64,000 bases of DNA, from positions 19,452 through 83,451 of the forward strand of contig CAZSYU010000006.1 of the NCBI GenBank assembly GCA_964611345.1, in the 5' to 3' direction. The translations under genes and the position numbers were made by a program. A model generated the notes under the pieces. It worked only from the letters and a program-made list of their open reading frames with translations. It made no database searches and had not been told where the DNA came from. The DNA is from JALZVT01 sp964611345 (GTDB taxonomy: Bacteria; Pseudomonadota; Gammaproteobacteria; Pseudomonadales; Azotimanducaceae). Positions 50,645 through 59,121 of the stretch are shown one piece after another (position 1 is the stretch's first letter; each line of letters begins with the position of its first letter).

Positions 50645-51424
50645 ATGAATGACGTAGCCAAGATCCAGAAGGCGGCAACGCTGCTGTTAGTGCGTGATGT
50701 CACAGGCACTGAACCCGATGCGCAGGCAGGGAAGGCATTGCAGGTGTATATGGTCGAGCGACCAGCTCGCGGTGCGTTCCCTGGCTTGCACGTATTTACC
50801 GGTGGCAAGGTCGATGCTGCTGACGAAGCACTGCTGGAAACTATGGATTGGCAGGGCCCCACAGAGAGTGAGGCTGGTGCATTGCTTAATCTCGATCCTG
50901 CAAGTGTTCCCTTGTCCTACTGGTTGGCTGCAGTGCGAGAGTGCTATGAAGAGTCGGGTGTGATGCTTGGCACGCAAAGAGGCGCAGCGCTCAACGCAGA
51001 CACAGTGGCAGAGCTCGCCAACACTCGCCTCGAGGAGTTTGGTGGTTTGGCGCAGCGACTGGGTATTACCCTTTGTCTCGACCAGTTGCGCTACTTTGCA
51101 CACTGGATCACGCCGGAGATTGCCCCGCGCAGGTTTGATACCCGGTTTTTTATAGCCCGCATGCCTCTTGGTCAAACGGCAACACACGCACCTGGTGAAA
51201 CCGTGAGCGGCGAGTGGATTGCGCCGGTGGATGCGCTGCAACGTGCGGAGGACGGGCGCTGGAACCTGATTATGCCTACCCTTACCTCACTGCGCAGCCT
51301 GCTACCTTACTCGAGTGTCGATGAACTATTCGCCGCGGTTGCCTGCTTTGAACATTTGCCAGAACACACGGCTTATCTGCTTTCTGAGGGCATGCAGCCG
51401 GTCATCGATCCGGCCGCTCGCTAA
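50645..51424 (+). CDS. Nudix hydrolase, long-insertion (NUDT19/CoA-diphosphatase-like) type
   Basis: 259 residues from the ATG at 50645 (in-frame starts at 50588 and 50630 exist). KAATLLLVRDV is the first strand; the Nudix box is split: FTGGKVDAADE, then about 25 extra residues, then LAAVRECYEESGVML (RExxEExG). This split box with a large insertion is seen in NUDT19/RP2p-like enzymes, some of which cleave CoA and acyl-CoA. The ABC ATPase gene follows after 11 bp. Substrate is inferred from architecture only. Confidence 0.8.
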   Translation: MNDVAKIQKAATLLLVRDVTGTEPDAQAGKALQVYMVERPARGAFPGLHVFTGGKVDAADEALLETMDWQGPTESEAGALLNLDPASVPLSYWLAAVRECYEESGVMLGTQRGAALNADTVAELANTRLEEFGGLAQRLGITLCLDQLRYFAHWITPEIAPRRFDTRFFIARMPLGQTATHAPGETVSGEWIAPVDALQRAEDGRWNLIMPTLTSLRSLLPYSSVDELFAAVACFEHLPEHTAYLLSEGMQPVIDPAAR

Positions 51425-51435
51425 ACTGCGCTGCC

Positions 51436-52170
51436 ATGGATCTAGCGAACAATTCCGCAACGGTGAACAATTCCTCTGCAGTATTGCAACTGGAGGAAGT
51501 GAGCCGCGGGTTTGTAGATCCGCAAGGACGTGAGCAGTTGGTGCTGCAAGATTTTTCACTCGCGGTTGCGCGCGGCGAGTCAGTCGCCCTGTGGGGTCCA
51601 AGTGGTAGCGGCAAAACTACGCTATTGAATTTGGTGGCCGGGTTGTTGCCGGTCGATTCGGGCAGCATTACTTTTCACTCTGCCTCTACCAGCTCCAAAC
51701 CGGACGTGGAAAACGCGATACTCCCTGTGTCGACGCTGAACGACGCTGAACTCTTGCAGTTTCGTCGTGAACATGTCGGCTATGTGTTTCAGTTTTTTAA
51801 TCTGATCGAAACGCTCACTGTGGCGGAGAACATTCAGCTATCTCTCGAATTGGCGAACGCGTTGCATCGATGGGATGCCTATGCGCCGCGCCTTGAAGCG
51901 TTGGGATTAGGGGGAATGGAGAATAAGTTTCCTGCGGATTTATCGGGCGGGGAGCAGCAGCGAGTGGCGGTGTTGCGCGCGTTGGCTCATGCGCCCGAGT
52001 TAGTATTGGCGGATGAACCCACCGGCAATCTCGACCAAAAAAACAGTGCGCTGGTCGCTGATCTGCTGTGGCGCGAAACGCATACGCAGGGTGCGGCTCT
52101 GTTGGTTGCGACCCACAGTGACGATATTGCAAAACGCGCGGATCGCGTCATCGAAATTGGCGTTCTCTGA
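51436..52170 (+). CDS. ABC transporter ATPase, MacB/LolD-type
   Basis: 244 residues. Walker A GPSGSGKTTLLNLVAGLL, Q-loop FQFFNLIETLTV, signature LSGGEQQRVAVLRALA, Walker B LVLADEPTGNLDQ, switch His ATHSDD. It belongs to the group that pairs with FtsX-fold permeases (LolD, MacB, AttE). The permease frame begins about 20 bp downstream, so they form one transporter. Confidence 0.93.
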   Translation: MDLANNSATVNNSSAVLQLEEVSRGFVDPQGREQLVLQDFSLAVARGESVALWGPSGSGKTTLLNLVAGLLPVDSGSITFHSASTSSKPDVENAILPVSTLNDAELLQFRREHVGYVFQFFNLIETLTVAENIQLSLELANALHRWDAYAPRLEALGLGGMENKFPADLSGGEQQRVAVLRALAHAPELVLADEPTGNLDQKNSALVADLLWRETHTQGAALLVATHSDDIAKRADRVIEIGVL

Positions 52171-52189
52171 GGCTTCCCATTTTAGCGCT

Positions 52190-55100
52190 GTGGGCAGCGT
52201 GAGCCTGGTGGTGCGGGCGCAGCTGCGATTTCTGTGGCGCGCGCGAGCATCAATGCTGAGTGCCCTGCTCGGCATGACCATTGGTGTGGCATCCATTACT
52301 GGTGTGCACTTATTGAGTGCGCAGATTGCCGAGCAGGTTCGCCGGCAAGTTGAGCCGGTCAGTCGGGTTGACCTGTATTTAACCCGCCCGGAACTCACTG
52401 AGGATGACTATTTTGCAGTGCGCGAAGCCTGGCGCGCAGGTTTGCAGCCAAGTGTTGCGGCTGTGTTTCCTCTCTTGGAAGGCACCGTAACCTTCGCAGA
52501 GCAAACGCTGCTATTGACCGGTACCGACCCGCTGGCGCTAGGCTCAGGAGTTAACATCGGCGCGGGACCAACCAACCTGTTGTCCGATGGGGCCGACCGC
52601 GGAGAGCAATACCTGCTAGTTGATTCCGTGTATCTGGCACCATCCATGCGTGATCACGCTCCGGTGGGTGACACTATAGTGCTCGGAAATTCGCCCGTAC
52701 TGGTGCTGGGCCATAGCGCGCCCGAGGGTGTAGTCCTGGCCGATTTGCCAACCGTCCAGCGCGTCCTGCGGACATCCGGGTTGTCGCGGATTGGTGTGGT
52801 GCTTACGGCCGAGGCGCGAGCAGCAGGTGGTGTTGCAAAGCTTGCCAGCTTTTTCGATCGCCTGTTTCCTGGCGCTCTGCCGGCTCGGGCTGTGCAGCCA
52901 CTTCCGGGTTTGGTGGAAAGTACCGGGCGCGGGCTCTGGACCCAGGTATCCGCGCTCGTTGCCAGCCCGGTTGTGCAACTGTTGCAGTCCGTGCTGTTTA
53001 ACGTCGCCATGCTGTCGTTGCTGGCGCTGATTGTTGCGTGGCTCTTAACTTATCAGGTGGCGTGTCACGCGCTTGGTCGCCGCCAAAGGATGTTTGCGCG
53101 TTTGCAAAGTCTGGGTGTTGCGAAGCTGCGCCTGCTGCGCTTAACCCTTGTCGAAGGTATGGCGCTTGGCGTACTGGCAACCTTACTGGGCGGTTTGTTA
53201 GGAGTTTGGCTTGCTAATCTGCTCTATTCGTTGATGCTTGGCACGCACTTTGGCTGGGTGTTAAGCGCAGACCGGTTTGTGCTGATAAAAGCGCTTGCCT
53301 CAGGTGTGGGGGTTGCAGGGCTTAGCTATTGGCTCGCAGCGCGAGACGACATATTCGACAACGAAAAAACTCCAACAGCTTTACCTCAGCAGGAGGGTGA
53401 TGGTGCAGGTGTGTGGTGGTTTTTAGGTCTGGTCACCGTCTTCTTAATTGGCTTGCTGTTACCTGCTACCGGCTTGCCGGGGGCGTTTGCGAGTATTCTC
53501 TGTTGTGCGCTGTTGTTGATAGTGTTTCTGCCGCGCCTTGCAGCGTTCGCATGGCGTAGAACGCTGCCGCAACAGGGTCTAGCAAGCGCCTCAGCTCAGG
53601 CAAGATTTCCGTCGCCGCTGAAGTTACTGGGTTGGCGGCAAGTGCTGGTGGGTCAAGAGTTACGTTTGGGCATTAGTGCGCTCAGCCTTGCTCTGGCTAC
53701 CGCGCTTGGTATTAGCATTATGGTCGATAGCTTTCGTGGCGCCTTTGTCGATATGCTGGACCGCCGTTTGGCCGACGATGCTGTGTTGGTGTTGCAAGAG
53801 CCTGCGAGCCAACCGTTGCGAGCCAGGCTTGAAATCGATGCTGCCCCGGTGCTTGCTGGACCTGTGATGTGGCGTGGGGTTGTCTCTGTGCGTAGTAATG
53901 GTGTGGGCGGCCGGCTTGAGTTTGCAGAACAATTCGATGCGTTGTTGCGGCGGTTTGTGCCGGCAGCAGAGATACAGCCGGAGCTTCCAAGCGGTGTAGT
54001 TATCAACGAAAGTTATGCACGCAGGCAAGGTGGCGGTGGCATCCAACCGGGTCAAAGGCTGGAACTGGTCGGTCAGGCAGGCAGTGAGCGGGTTCTTGTG
54101 CGTGGCATCTTCACCGACTATGGCGAGTTGCGGCCACGACTACTAGGCTCTGCAGCGCTGGCTAAACGGTTGACCGGCGCGTCACCCTATACGGAGGCGT
54201 ACGTCAACACGCGGGGCTTACAGTCTCTGCGTGAGCAATTGGCCGACTGGATTGCGGATACCGGTTTGCAGGTGCGAGATCAGGCGCAGGTGCGAATTCG
54301 CTCGCTCGAGATTTTTGAACAGACTTTTGCCATAACTCGCGCGCTGACCTGGCTTGCGCTGCTGGTGGCGGTTGTCGCGCTGGGCAACGCCCTGGCTGCA
54401 CACGCTCTGCAGCTGGCCGGCGCCGATCGGCAATTGCAGGTGCTGGGGGTTGGCCAAACTGCGGCGCGACGGTTGCGTGTGCAGCGAACTTTTTATGCAG
54501 CAGCAGTTGCGCTAGTACTCGCCTTACCCCTGGGCCTGGCAATAGCCGCACTGTTGTGTGGAGTGGTAAATCCACGAGCGTTTGGCTGGAGTTTTGCGCT
54601 GCAACTTACCTGGACCGGGATTGGTTGGCCCCTGCTGGGAGGCGTGCTCGGTGGTTTGCTCGGCGGTGTACTGGGTAGTCTGTTCTCTGGCTCGTTCTCT
54701 GCAAGGGCCCGCGCCTGGTTTACCGAGCGTATTGGACAAAGTCGGAATCTTGGCCAGGATGCTACGGCTAGTCTATTTGTTGCCCTCTTTGTTTCATTGC
54801 TGTTGGGGTGTGGCGAGCAAACTTCAGTTGGTGCGCAACGCAGTGCCGTGCCTGACCCGCCCAAGCCCGCGTTGCGAGTGGGTAGCCTTCTGGGCGGTTC
54901 TGGTGCTGAGTTTGAGCGCGCCACGCAGGTGCGAGAGTTTGAGTTTCCCCGTGATCATGGTCCGCACCCCAGGTTTCGCAGTGAATGGTGGTATCTGACC
55001 TGTCCGCTGCGTTCTGATACTGCTGGGCCAGATGCCGCCGCCGACTATGGCGTGCAGTTCACTCTGTTTCGGCAGGCGCTAAGTGCAGCATCGCAAGCCG

Positions 55101-55948
55101 AGCCCTGGCGCAGTGGCCAGATTTACATGGCGCATAGTGCACTTACGAATGTCAGCAAGGGACAACATCTGGAAAGTAGCCGGTTTGCCCGCGGCCATCC
55201 GCGTATGGCAGGTGCGCGCGCGGAACCCTTTGCCGCCTGGCTTGAGAATTGGCGCCTCGAGGCCGTGCCAAACCTCACCCACGACGGTACAGCGAGCGAT
55301 GCTTACACGCTTGCGGTGCAGGCTAAGGAGTTTTCCGTTGCACTTGAGTTACAGGTGCAGAAGCCGCTTGTGTTGCAGGGGGATCGGGGGCTCAGCTATA
55401 AGGGCAGCAGTGAGGCGTCCTACTATTACTCGTTGCCGCGCCTTGGTGCGCGTGGCCAGCTGCGCTCAGGAGATGCTGAGTTGGTCGAGGTCATTGGCGC
55501 ATGCTGGTTTGATCGCGAGTGGAGCACCAGCGTGCTGGCTGACGGGCTCACGGGCTGGGACTGGTTTGCTCTGCAATTTAATGACAACACGGAGTTGATG
55601 CTGTTTCAGTTGCGGGGCGAAGCACAGGCTAGGCAGAATGACTTCGACCGCCGCCAGGGCAAGGCAGTTGCGGTGAACGGTGCGGCCACATCTCTTGCAC
55701 CCGCCGAGCTTGAGTTTCTGGTGCTGCGCCACTGGCGCGACGAGGCAGGCATTGACTGGCCGGTCGAATGGCGCCTCAGAGTATCCGACCGGGTGCTCCG
55801 CGTGGTAGCGGCGCTGGATGATCAGCGCATGCGCGAAACGATTGACTATTGGGAAGGCCTGGTTTGGATATTCGAAGGTAAAACACGCGTTGGACAGGGC
55901 TACTTAGAGATGACCGGCTATTCTGGCCCGGCGTTGCCGGCGCACTGA
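52190..55948 (+). CDS. FtsX-family ABC permease fused to an AttH/CrtC lipocalin-like domain
   Basis: About 1252 residues from a GTG at 52190 (another GTG at 52199 is possible; the frame is open to 52013 inside the ATPase gene but that part is unrelated). Residues 1-850 have the duplicated FtsX permease plan: SMLSALLGMTIGVASITGVH span, periplasmic domain, three spans near 270-390, two near 405-455, then a second half with spans near 500, 725, 780 and 815. An extra hydrophobic segment follows a basic stretch and ends in SLLLGCGEQ (Cys at about 874), a lipobox-like site. Residues about 900-1252 match the AttH/CrtC lipocalin-like family (RFRSEWWYLTCPL, WFDREWSTSVLADGLTGWDW). Elsewhere ATPase, permease and AttH are separate genes. 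Substrate unknown. Confidence 0.83.
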   Translation: MGSVSLVVRAQLRFLWRARASMLSALLGMTIGVASITGVHLLSAQIAEQVRRQVEPVSRVDLYLTRPELTEDDYFAVREAWRAGLQPSVAAVFPLLEGTVTFAEQTLLLTGTDPLALGSGVNIGAGPTNLLSDGADRGEQYLLVDSVYLAPSMRDHAPVGDTIVLGNSPVLVLGHSAPEGVVLADLPTVQRVLRTSGLSRIGVVLTAEARAAGGVAKLASFFDRLFPGALPARAVQPLPGLVESTGRGLWTQVSALVASPVVQLLQSVLFNVAMLSLLALIVAWLLTYQVACHALGRRQRMFARLQSLGVAKLRLLRLTLVEGMALGVLATLLGGLLGVWLANLLYSLMLGTHFGWVLSADRFVLIKALASGVGVAGLSYWLAARDDIFDNEKTPTALPQQEGDGAGVWWFLGLVTVFLIGLLLPATGLPGAFASILCCALLLIVFLPRLAAFAWRRTLPQQGLASASAQARFPSPLKLLGWRQVLVGQELRLGISALSLALATALGISIMVDSFRGAFVDMLDRRLADDAVLVLQEPASQPLRARLEIDAAPVLAGPVMWRGVVSVRSNGVGGRLEFAEQFDALLRRFVPAAEIQPELPSGVVINESYARRQGGGGIQPGQRLELVGQAGSERVLVRGIFTDYGELRPRLLGSAALAKRLTGASPYTEAYVNTRGLQSLREQLADWIADTGLQVRDQAQVRIRSLEIFEQTFAITRALTWLALLVAVVALGNALAAHALQLAGADRQLQVLGVGQTAARRLRVQRTFYAAAVALVLALPLGLAIAALLCGVVNPRAFGWSFALQLTWTGIGWPLLGGVLGGLLGGVLGSLFSGSFSARARAWFTERIGQSRNLGQDATASLFVALFVSLLLGCGEQTSVGAQRSAVPDPPKPALRVGSLLGGSGAEFERATQVREFEFPRDHGPHPRFRSEWWYLTCPLRSDTAGPDAAADYGVQFTLFRQALSAASQAEPWRSGQIYMAHSALTNVSKGQHLESSRFARGHPRMAGARAEPFAAWLENWRLEAVPNLTHDGTASDAYTLAVQAKEFSVALELQVQKPLVLQGDRGLSYKGSSEASYYYSLPRLGARGQLRSGDAELVEVIGACWFDREWSTSVLADGLTGWDWFALQFNDNTELMLFQLRGEAQARQNDFDRRQGKAVAVNGAATSLAPAELEFLVLRHWRDEAGIDWPVEWRLRVSDRVLRVVAALDDQRMRETIDYWEGLVWIFEGKTRVGQGYLEMTGYSGPALPAH

Positions 55949-55976
55949 CTATTCCCTACCAATCTACGAGAATCTT

Positions 55977-56567
55977 ATGAGCGACCCCAAGAACCCCGCA
56001 GAGACTTCCGATCCACTGGTTTGGGAGCTTTTGGACAGTGAGCCCGGCCCTGATTTAATGATTTTCTCGGCGCGCTTCGACACCTTGAAAAATCCTCGTA
56101 ATGGCGAAACCATGCGGCGTGTGGTGTTGCCGAGTGTCGATTGGGTGAACGTTGTCGCTATCGATGCAGACGGAGGCTGCGTGATGGTGCGGCAGTTCCG
56201 CTTTGGCAGCGGCAGTGTCACGCTGGAAACGGCGGGGGGTATGGTAGACCCCGGTGAAGAGCCACTCGCATCTGCTCAACGGGAGTTGCTCGAAGAAACT
56301 GGCTATGGTGGCGGTGAGTGGAGTTCGTTAGGTTCGGTGCAGCCCAATCCGGCCTATCACACCAATCGGTGCCATCACTTTCTGGCGCGCGATGTCAGCC
56401 TGCTACAGGCCCCTGATCTGGGCAGTGGCGAAGCACTAGAGGTCAGTATTATGAGCGCAGCAGAAATCTGCGCCGCCGCACACAACGGCGAAATCGCCCA
56501 CGTTCTCGCACTCTCGGCACTCTCGCGGGTGTATCCGATTTGGCCGCGAGAGCAAGAAGTATGCTGA
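55977..56567 (+). CDS. Nudix hydrolase, ADP-ribose pyrophosphatase-like
   Basis: 196 residues. Complete Nudix box GGMVDPGEEPLASAQRELLE plus ETGY; MVRQFRFGSGSVTLETAGG upstream and PNPAYHTNRCHHFLA downstream resemble ADP-ribose/nucleoside-diphosphate-sugar pyrophosphatases (NudF group). It follows the permease-lipocalin gene by 28 bp. The 244-bp spacer after it contains a small GCCGC/GCGGC hairpin (56578-56591) and no gene. Confidence 0.88.
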   Translation: MSDPKNPAETSDPLVWELLDSEPGPDLMIFSARFDTLKNPRNGETMRRVVLPSVDWVNVVAIDADGGCVMVRQFRFGSGSVTLETAGGMVDPGEEPLASAQRELLEETGYGGGEWSSLGSVQPNPAYHTNRCHHFLARDVSLLQAPDLGSGEALEVSIMSAAEICAAAHNGEIAHVLALSALSRVYPIWPREQEVC

Positions 56568-56746
56568 GTCTTGGCTGGCCGCTTCTGCGGCTCCATTTTG
56601 ACTCCGCCTGTACCCCCCAGAGTGTGAAAAGCGGGTGGTAAACACTCTGCGCAGCCAGTAAGGTGATTGCTGTTTTTGGGTGGGCGAGTTGCCTGTCAAA
56701 AGTCGGCGTATCGCAGCCTGATCGCCGCGGTTTAGGTCGTTAAAAC

Positions 56747-56761
56747 TGGTTATGAAATTGC
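56747..56761 (+). promoter_or_regulatory. possible sigma-54 promoter of the REC-PAS-GGDEF-EAL gene
   Basis: TGGTTA-N5-TTGC with the GG and GC dinucleotides at the right spacing, 50 bp before the start codon. The three bases after TGG differ from consensus, so it is only a candidate. Confidence 0.3.
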
Positions 56762-56811
56762 TTGCACGGAGCGCGAGCCGCACAAGTATGGACGCGCTTA
56801 CGGGTCATTAA

Positions 56812-59121
56812 ATGAGTCAAACTACACAACGGGGAGTGACTAGCGTACCTAGCTCAGTGAGCGTGGGTTCCTCCTTTCTGCAATTGCTGGATGCCGGGCG
56901 AATCGATGTTTCCTCAGATTCCCGGGCGGCAGCGGCCAACCTTACAGAATCGCGCCTGCTGCTCGTTGATGATCGGCCGGAGCTGCTGAACAGTCTGTAT
57001 GAACTCGTTAAGGCGCACGGTTACACCAATGTTGAGCGGGCTCTGGGTGGTCAAGCCGCTTTGGATGCGCTGGCAGCGGGTGAGTTCGAGTTAGTGTTAC
57101 TCGATTTAATCATGCCGGATGTCTCTGGACACGATGTGCTGCAATACGCAAGAGATCGCGCGTTAAAGTCAAAAATCATTGTAGTTTCCGGTGATGCCAG
57201 TTTTTCGGGTGTGAAGCATGCACTCACTTGTGGCGCCTTCGATTTTGTGAAAAAGCCTTATGAGGCCGGTGAGTTGGTTGCCACTATGGAAAACGCGCTT
57301 AAAGCGCGCAACCTTGAGCAGAGCAACACGAAAATGTCGCGACAATTGCGGGAATCAGAAATGTTGTACCGCTTTATCGTCAACAGCTCGCCTGATCTGG
57401 TTTACATGCTCGATCGCAATGGCTGTTTCATGTTTCTGAATGATCGCATTGAGTCGTTGCTGGGTTACGAGAAAGATGAACTGTTGGGCAAGCATTACTC
57501 TGAGCTGGTGCATGACGAACATCAGGATGACGCAAAGAACTTGATGAACGAGCGTCGTACGGGTTCGCGCGCTATCCAGAACGCAGAGTTGCGTCTGCGG
57601 AGCAAGCATGCCGATCGCTTTGGTCGTGCCATCCAAACTGGCTCGGTATGGATGGAGCTGACCGCTATGGGAATTTATACCGATCCGGGCGAACGCACTC
57701 GAGATGGATTTGTTGGAACCTATGGCACCGCACGAGATATCACTGAGCGCAAAGAGGCCGAAGAGGTCATTAACTTTCAGGCGTATCACGATCTGTTAAC
57801 GCATCTTCCCAATCGTGTGCTCTTAAAAGATCGCCTGAGCCTCGCCATTTCGCATGCAGAACGTAACAAACGCAAGCTGGCGGTTATGTTTCTGGATCTC
57901 GATCGGTTCAAGATAGTTAACGATACGCTCGGACACACCATGGGTGACCGATTGTTGAAAGCCGTAGCCAATCGATTGCAGGGCTGTCTGCGTAGTGGTG
58001 ACACGCTGTCGCGTTTTGGCGGCGACGAGTTTACGTTGTTGTTGCCGGAAGTGCGTACGCGCGATGATGTAGTTGTCATCGCCAGCAAAATTCTTGATCG
58101 CCTTGTCTCTCCCTTTGTTATCGACGGTCATGAGTTGTTTGTCGGTGCGAGCATTGGCGTTGCTCTTTATCCCGAGGCGGGTGACAGCGTTGAGTCTTTG
58201 ATACAAAACGCTGATATTGCGATGTACCACGTAAAAGGTAGAGGTAAGAACGGCTACCAGTTCTTCTCCGATGAGATGAATCAGCGCTTTTCAACTCGGT
58301 TGTCGGTGGAGCGAGAATTGCGCAATGCGCTCGCTCGCGAAGAACTGCAAGTTCACTATCAACCGCAGGTTAACCTGGAATCTGGTCGCATTAGTGGGCT
58401 CGAAGCATTGGTACGTTGGCGGCATCCGCAACAGGGACTCATTCAACCGGCGGATTTTTTAGGTGTTGCAGAAGAAACCGGCCTGATCACGCAGCTTGAT
58501 GAATACGTACAGCGCCGTGCGTTTCGGGATGTGGCAGCCTGGCAAAAGGATGGTTTTAGTGATGTTACATTGTCTGTGAATCTCACGGCGGGTCAGCTTG
58601 AGACTGAGAAATTCCTCGAGAAATTTACAGAAAACCTTTCAGCTTCTGGCCTAAACCCTGCCTCCCTGAAGATGGAGATCACCGAGAGCATGCTCATGAG
58701 CGACCTCGATATGATCGTACCAAAGCTGCGTGCACTGCGAGAGCGCGGAATTGGTATTGCCATTGATGACTTTGGTACCGGCTATTCCTCACTAAGTTAT
58801 TTGCAGCAGTTTCCTGTGAATGGTCTAAAGATTGATCGCAGCTTTGTCAGTGATATTCGTGCCGATCACGACGATGCCAGCATTATCAATGCGATAGTGG
58901 CGATGGCGCGTGGTCTAAAACTGAGCCTTGTCGCAGAGGGTGTCGAAAATCGCACACAGCTGCGTTATCTGCGCTCGCGCGGCTGTACTGAAGTACAGGG
59001 TTTTATTTTTAGTGGTGCACTACCAGCGGATGAAATTACCCCGTTGTTGCAGACCAATCCCTATCGCAGCATCGTTGTGGAGCCGCCCAGTCAGTTGGCT
59101 GCAGAGGCGTCCGTCGACTAA
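56812..59121 (+). CDS. REC-PAS-GGDEF-EAL protein (cyclic-di-GMP turnover)
   Basis: 769 residues: short N-terminal tail; receiver at about 45-165 (LLLVDDRPELL, phospho-Asp in VLLDLIMPDVSG, Lys in FVKKPYE); PAS at about 180-310 (VNSSPDLVYMLDRNGCFMFL); GGDEF at about 322-485 with intact RFGGDEF and a product-inhibition I-site RSGD five residues before it; EAL at about 500-755 with SGLEALVRWRHP, EITESMLM, DDFGTGYSSL and LKIDRSFV. Both catalytic sites look intact, so it could make or degrade c-di-GMP. The stop overlaps the next ATG (TAATG). Confidence 0.95.
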   Translation: MSQTTQRGVTSVPSSVSVGSSFLQLLDAGRIDVSSDSRAAAANLTESRLLLVDDRPELLNSLYELVKAHGYTNVERALGGQAALDALAAGEFELVLLDLIMPDVSGHDVLQYARDRALKSKIIVVSGDASFSGVKHALTCGAFDFVKKPYEAGELVATMENALKARNLEQSNTKMSRQLRESEMLYRFIVNSSPDLVYMLDRNGCFMFLNDRIESLLGYEKDELLGKHYSELVHDEHQDDAKNLMNERRTGSRAIQNAELRLRSKHADRFGRAIQTGSVWMELTAMGIYTDPGERTRDGFVGTYGTARDITERKEAEEVINFQAYHDLLTHLPNRVLLKDRLSLAISHAERNKRKLAVMFLDLDRFKIVNDTLGHTMGDRLLKAVANRLQGCLRSGDTLSRFGGDEFTLLLPEVRTRDDVVVIASKILDRLVSPFVIDGHELFVGASIGVALYPEAGDSVESLIQNADIAMYHVKGRGKNGYQFFSDEMNQRFSTRLSVERELRNALAREELQVHYQPQVNLESGRISGLEALVRWRHPQQGLIQPADFLGVAEETGLITQLDEYVQRRAFRDVAAWQKDGFSDVTLSVNLTAGQLETEKFLEKFTENLSASGLNPASLKMEITESMLMSDLDMIVPKLRALRERGIGIAIDDFGTGYSSLSYLQQFPVNGLKIDRSFVSDIRADHDDASIINAIVAMARGLKLSLVAEGVENRTQLRYLRSRGCTEVQGFIFSGALPADEITPLLQTNPYRSIVVEPPSQLAAEASVD

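Noticed and set aside
52013..52189. Upstream extension of the permease frame inside the ATPase gene
   Set aside because: The residues before GTG 52190 do not resemble a permease N-terminus and overlap the end of a well-defined ATPase.
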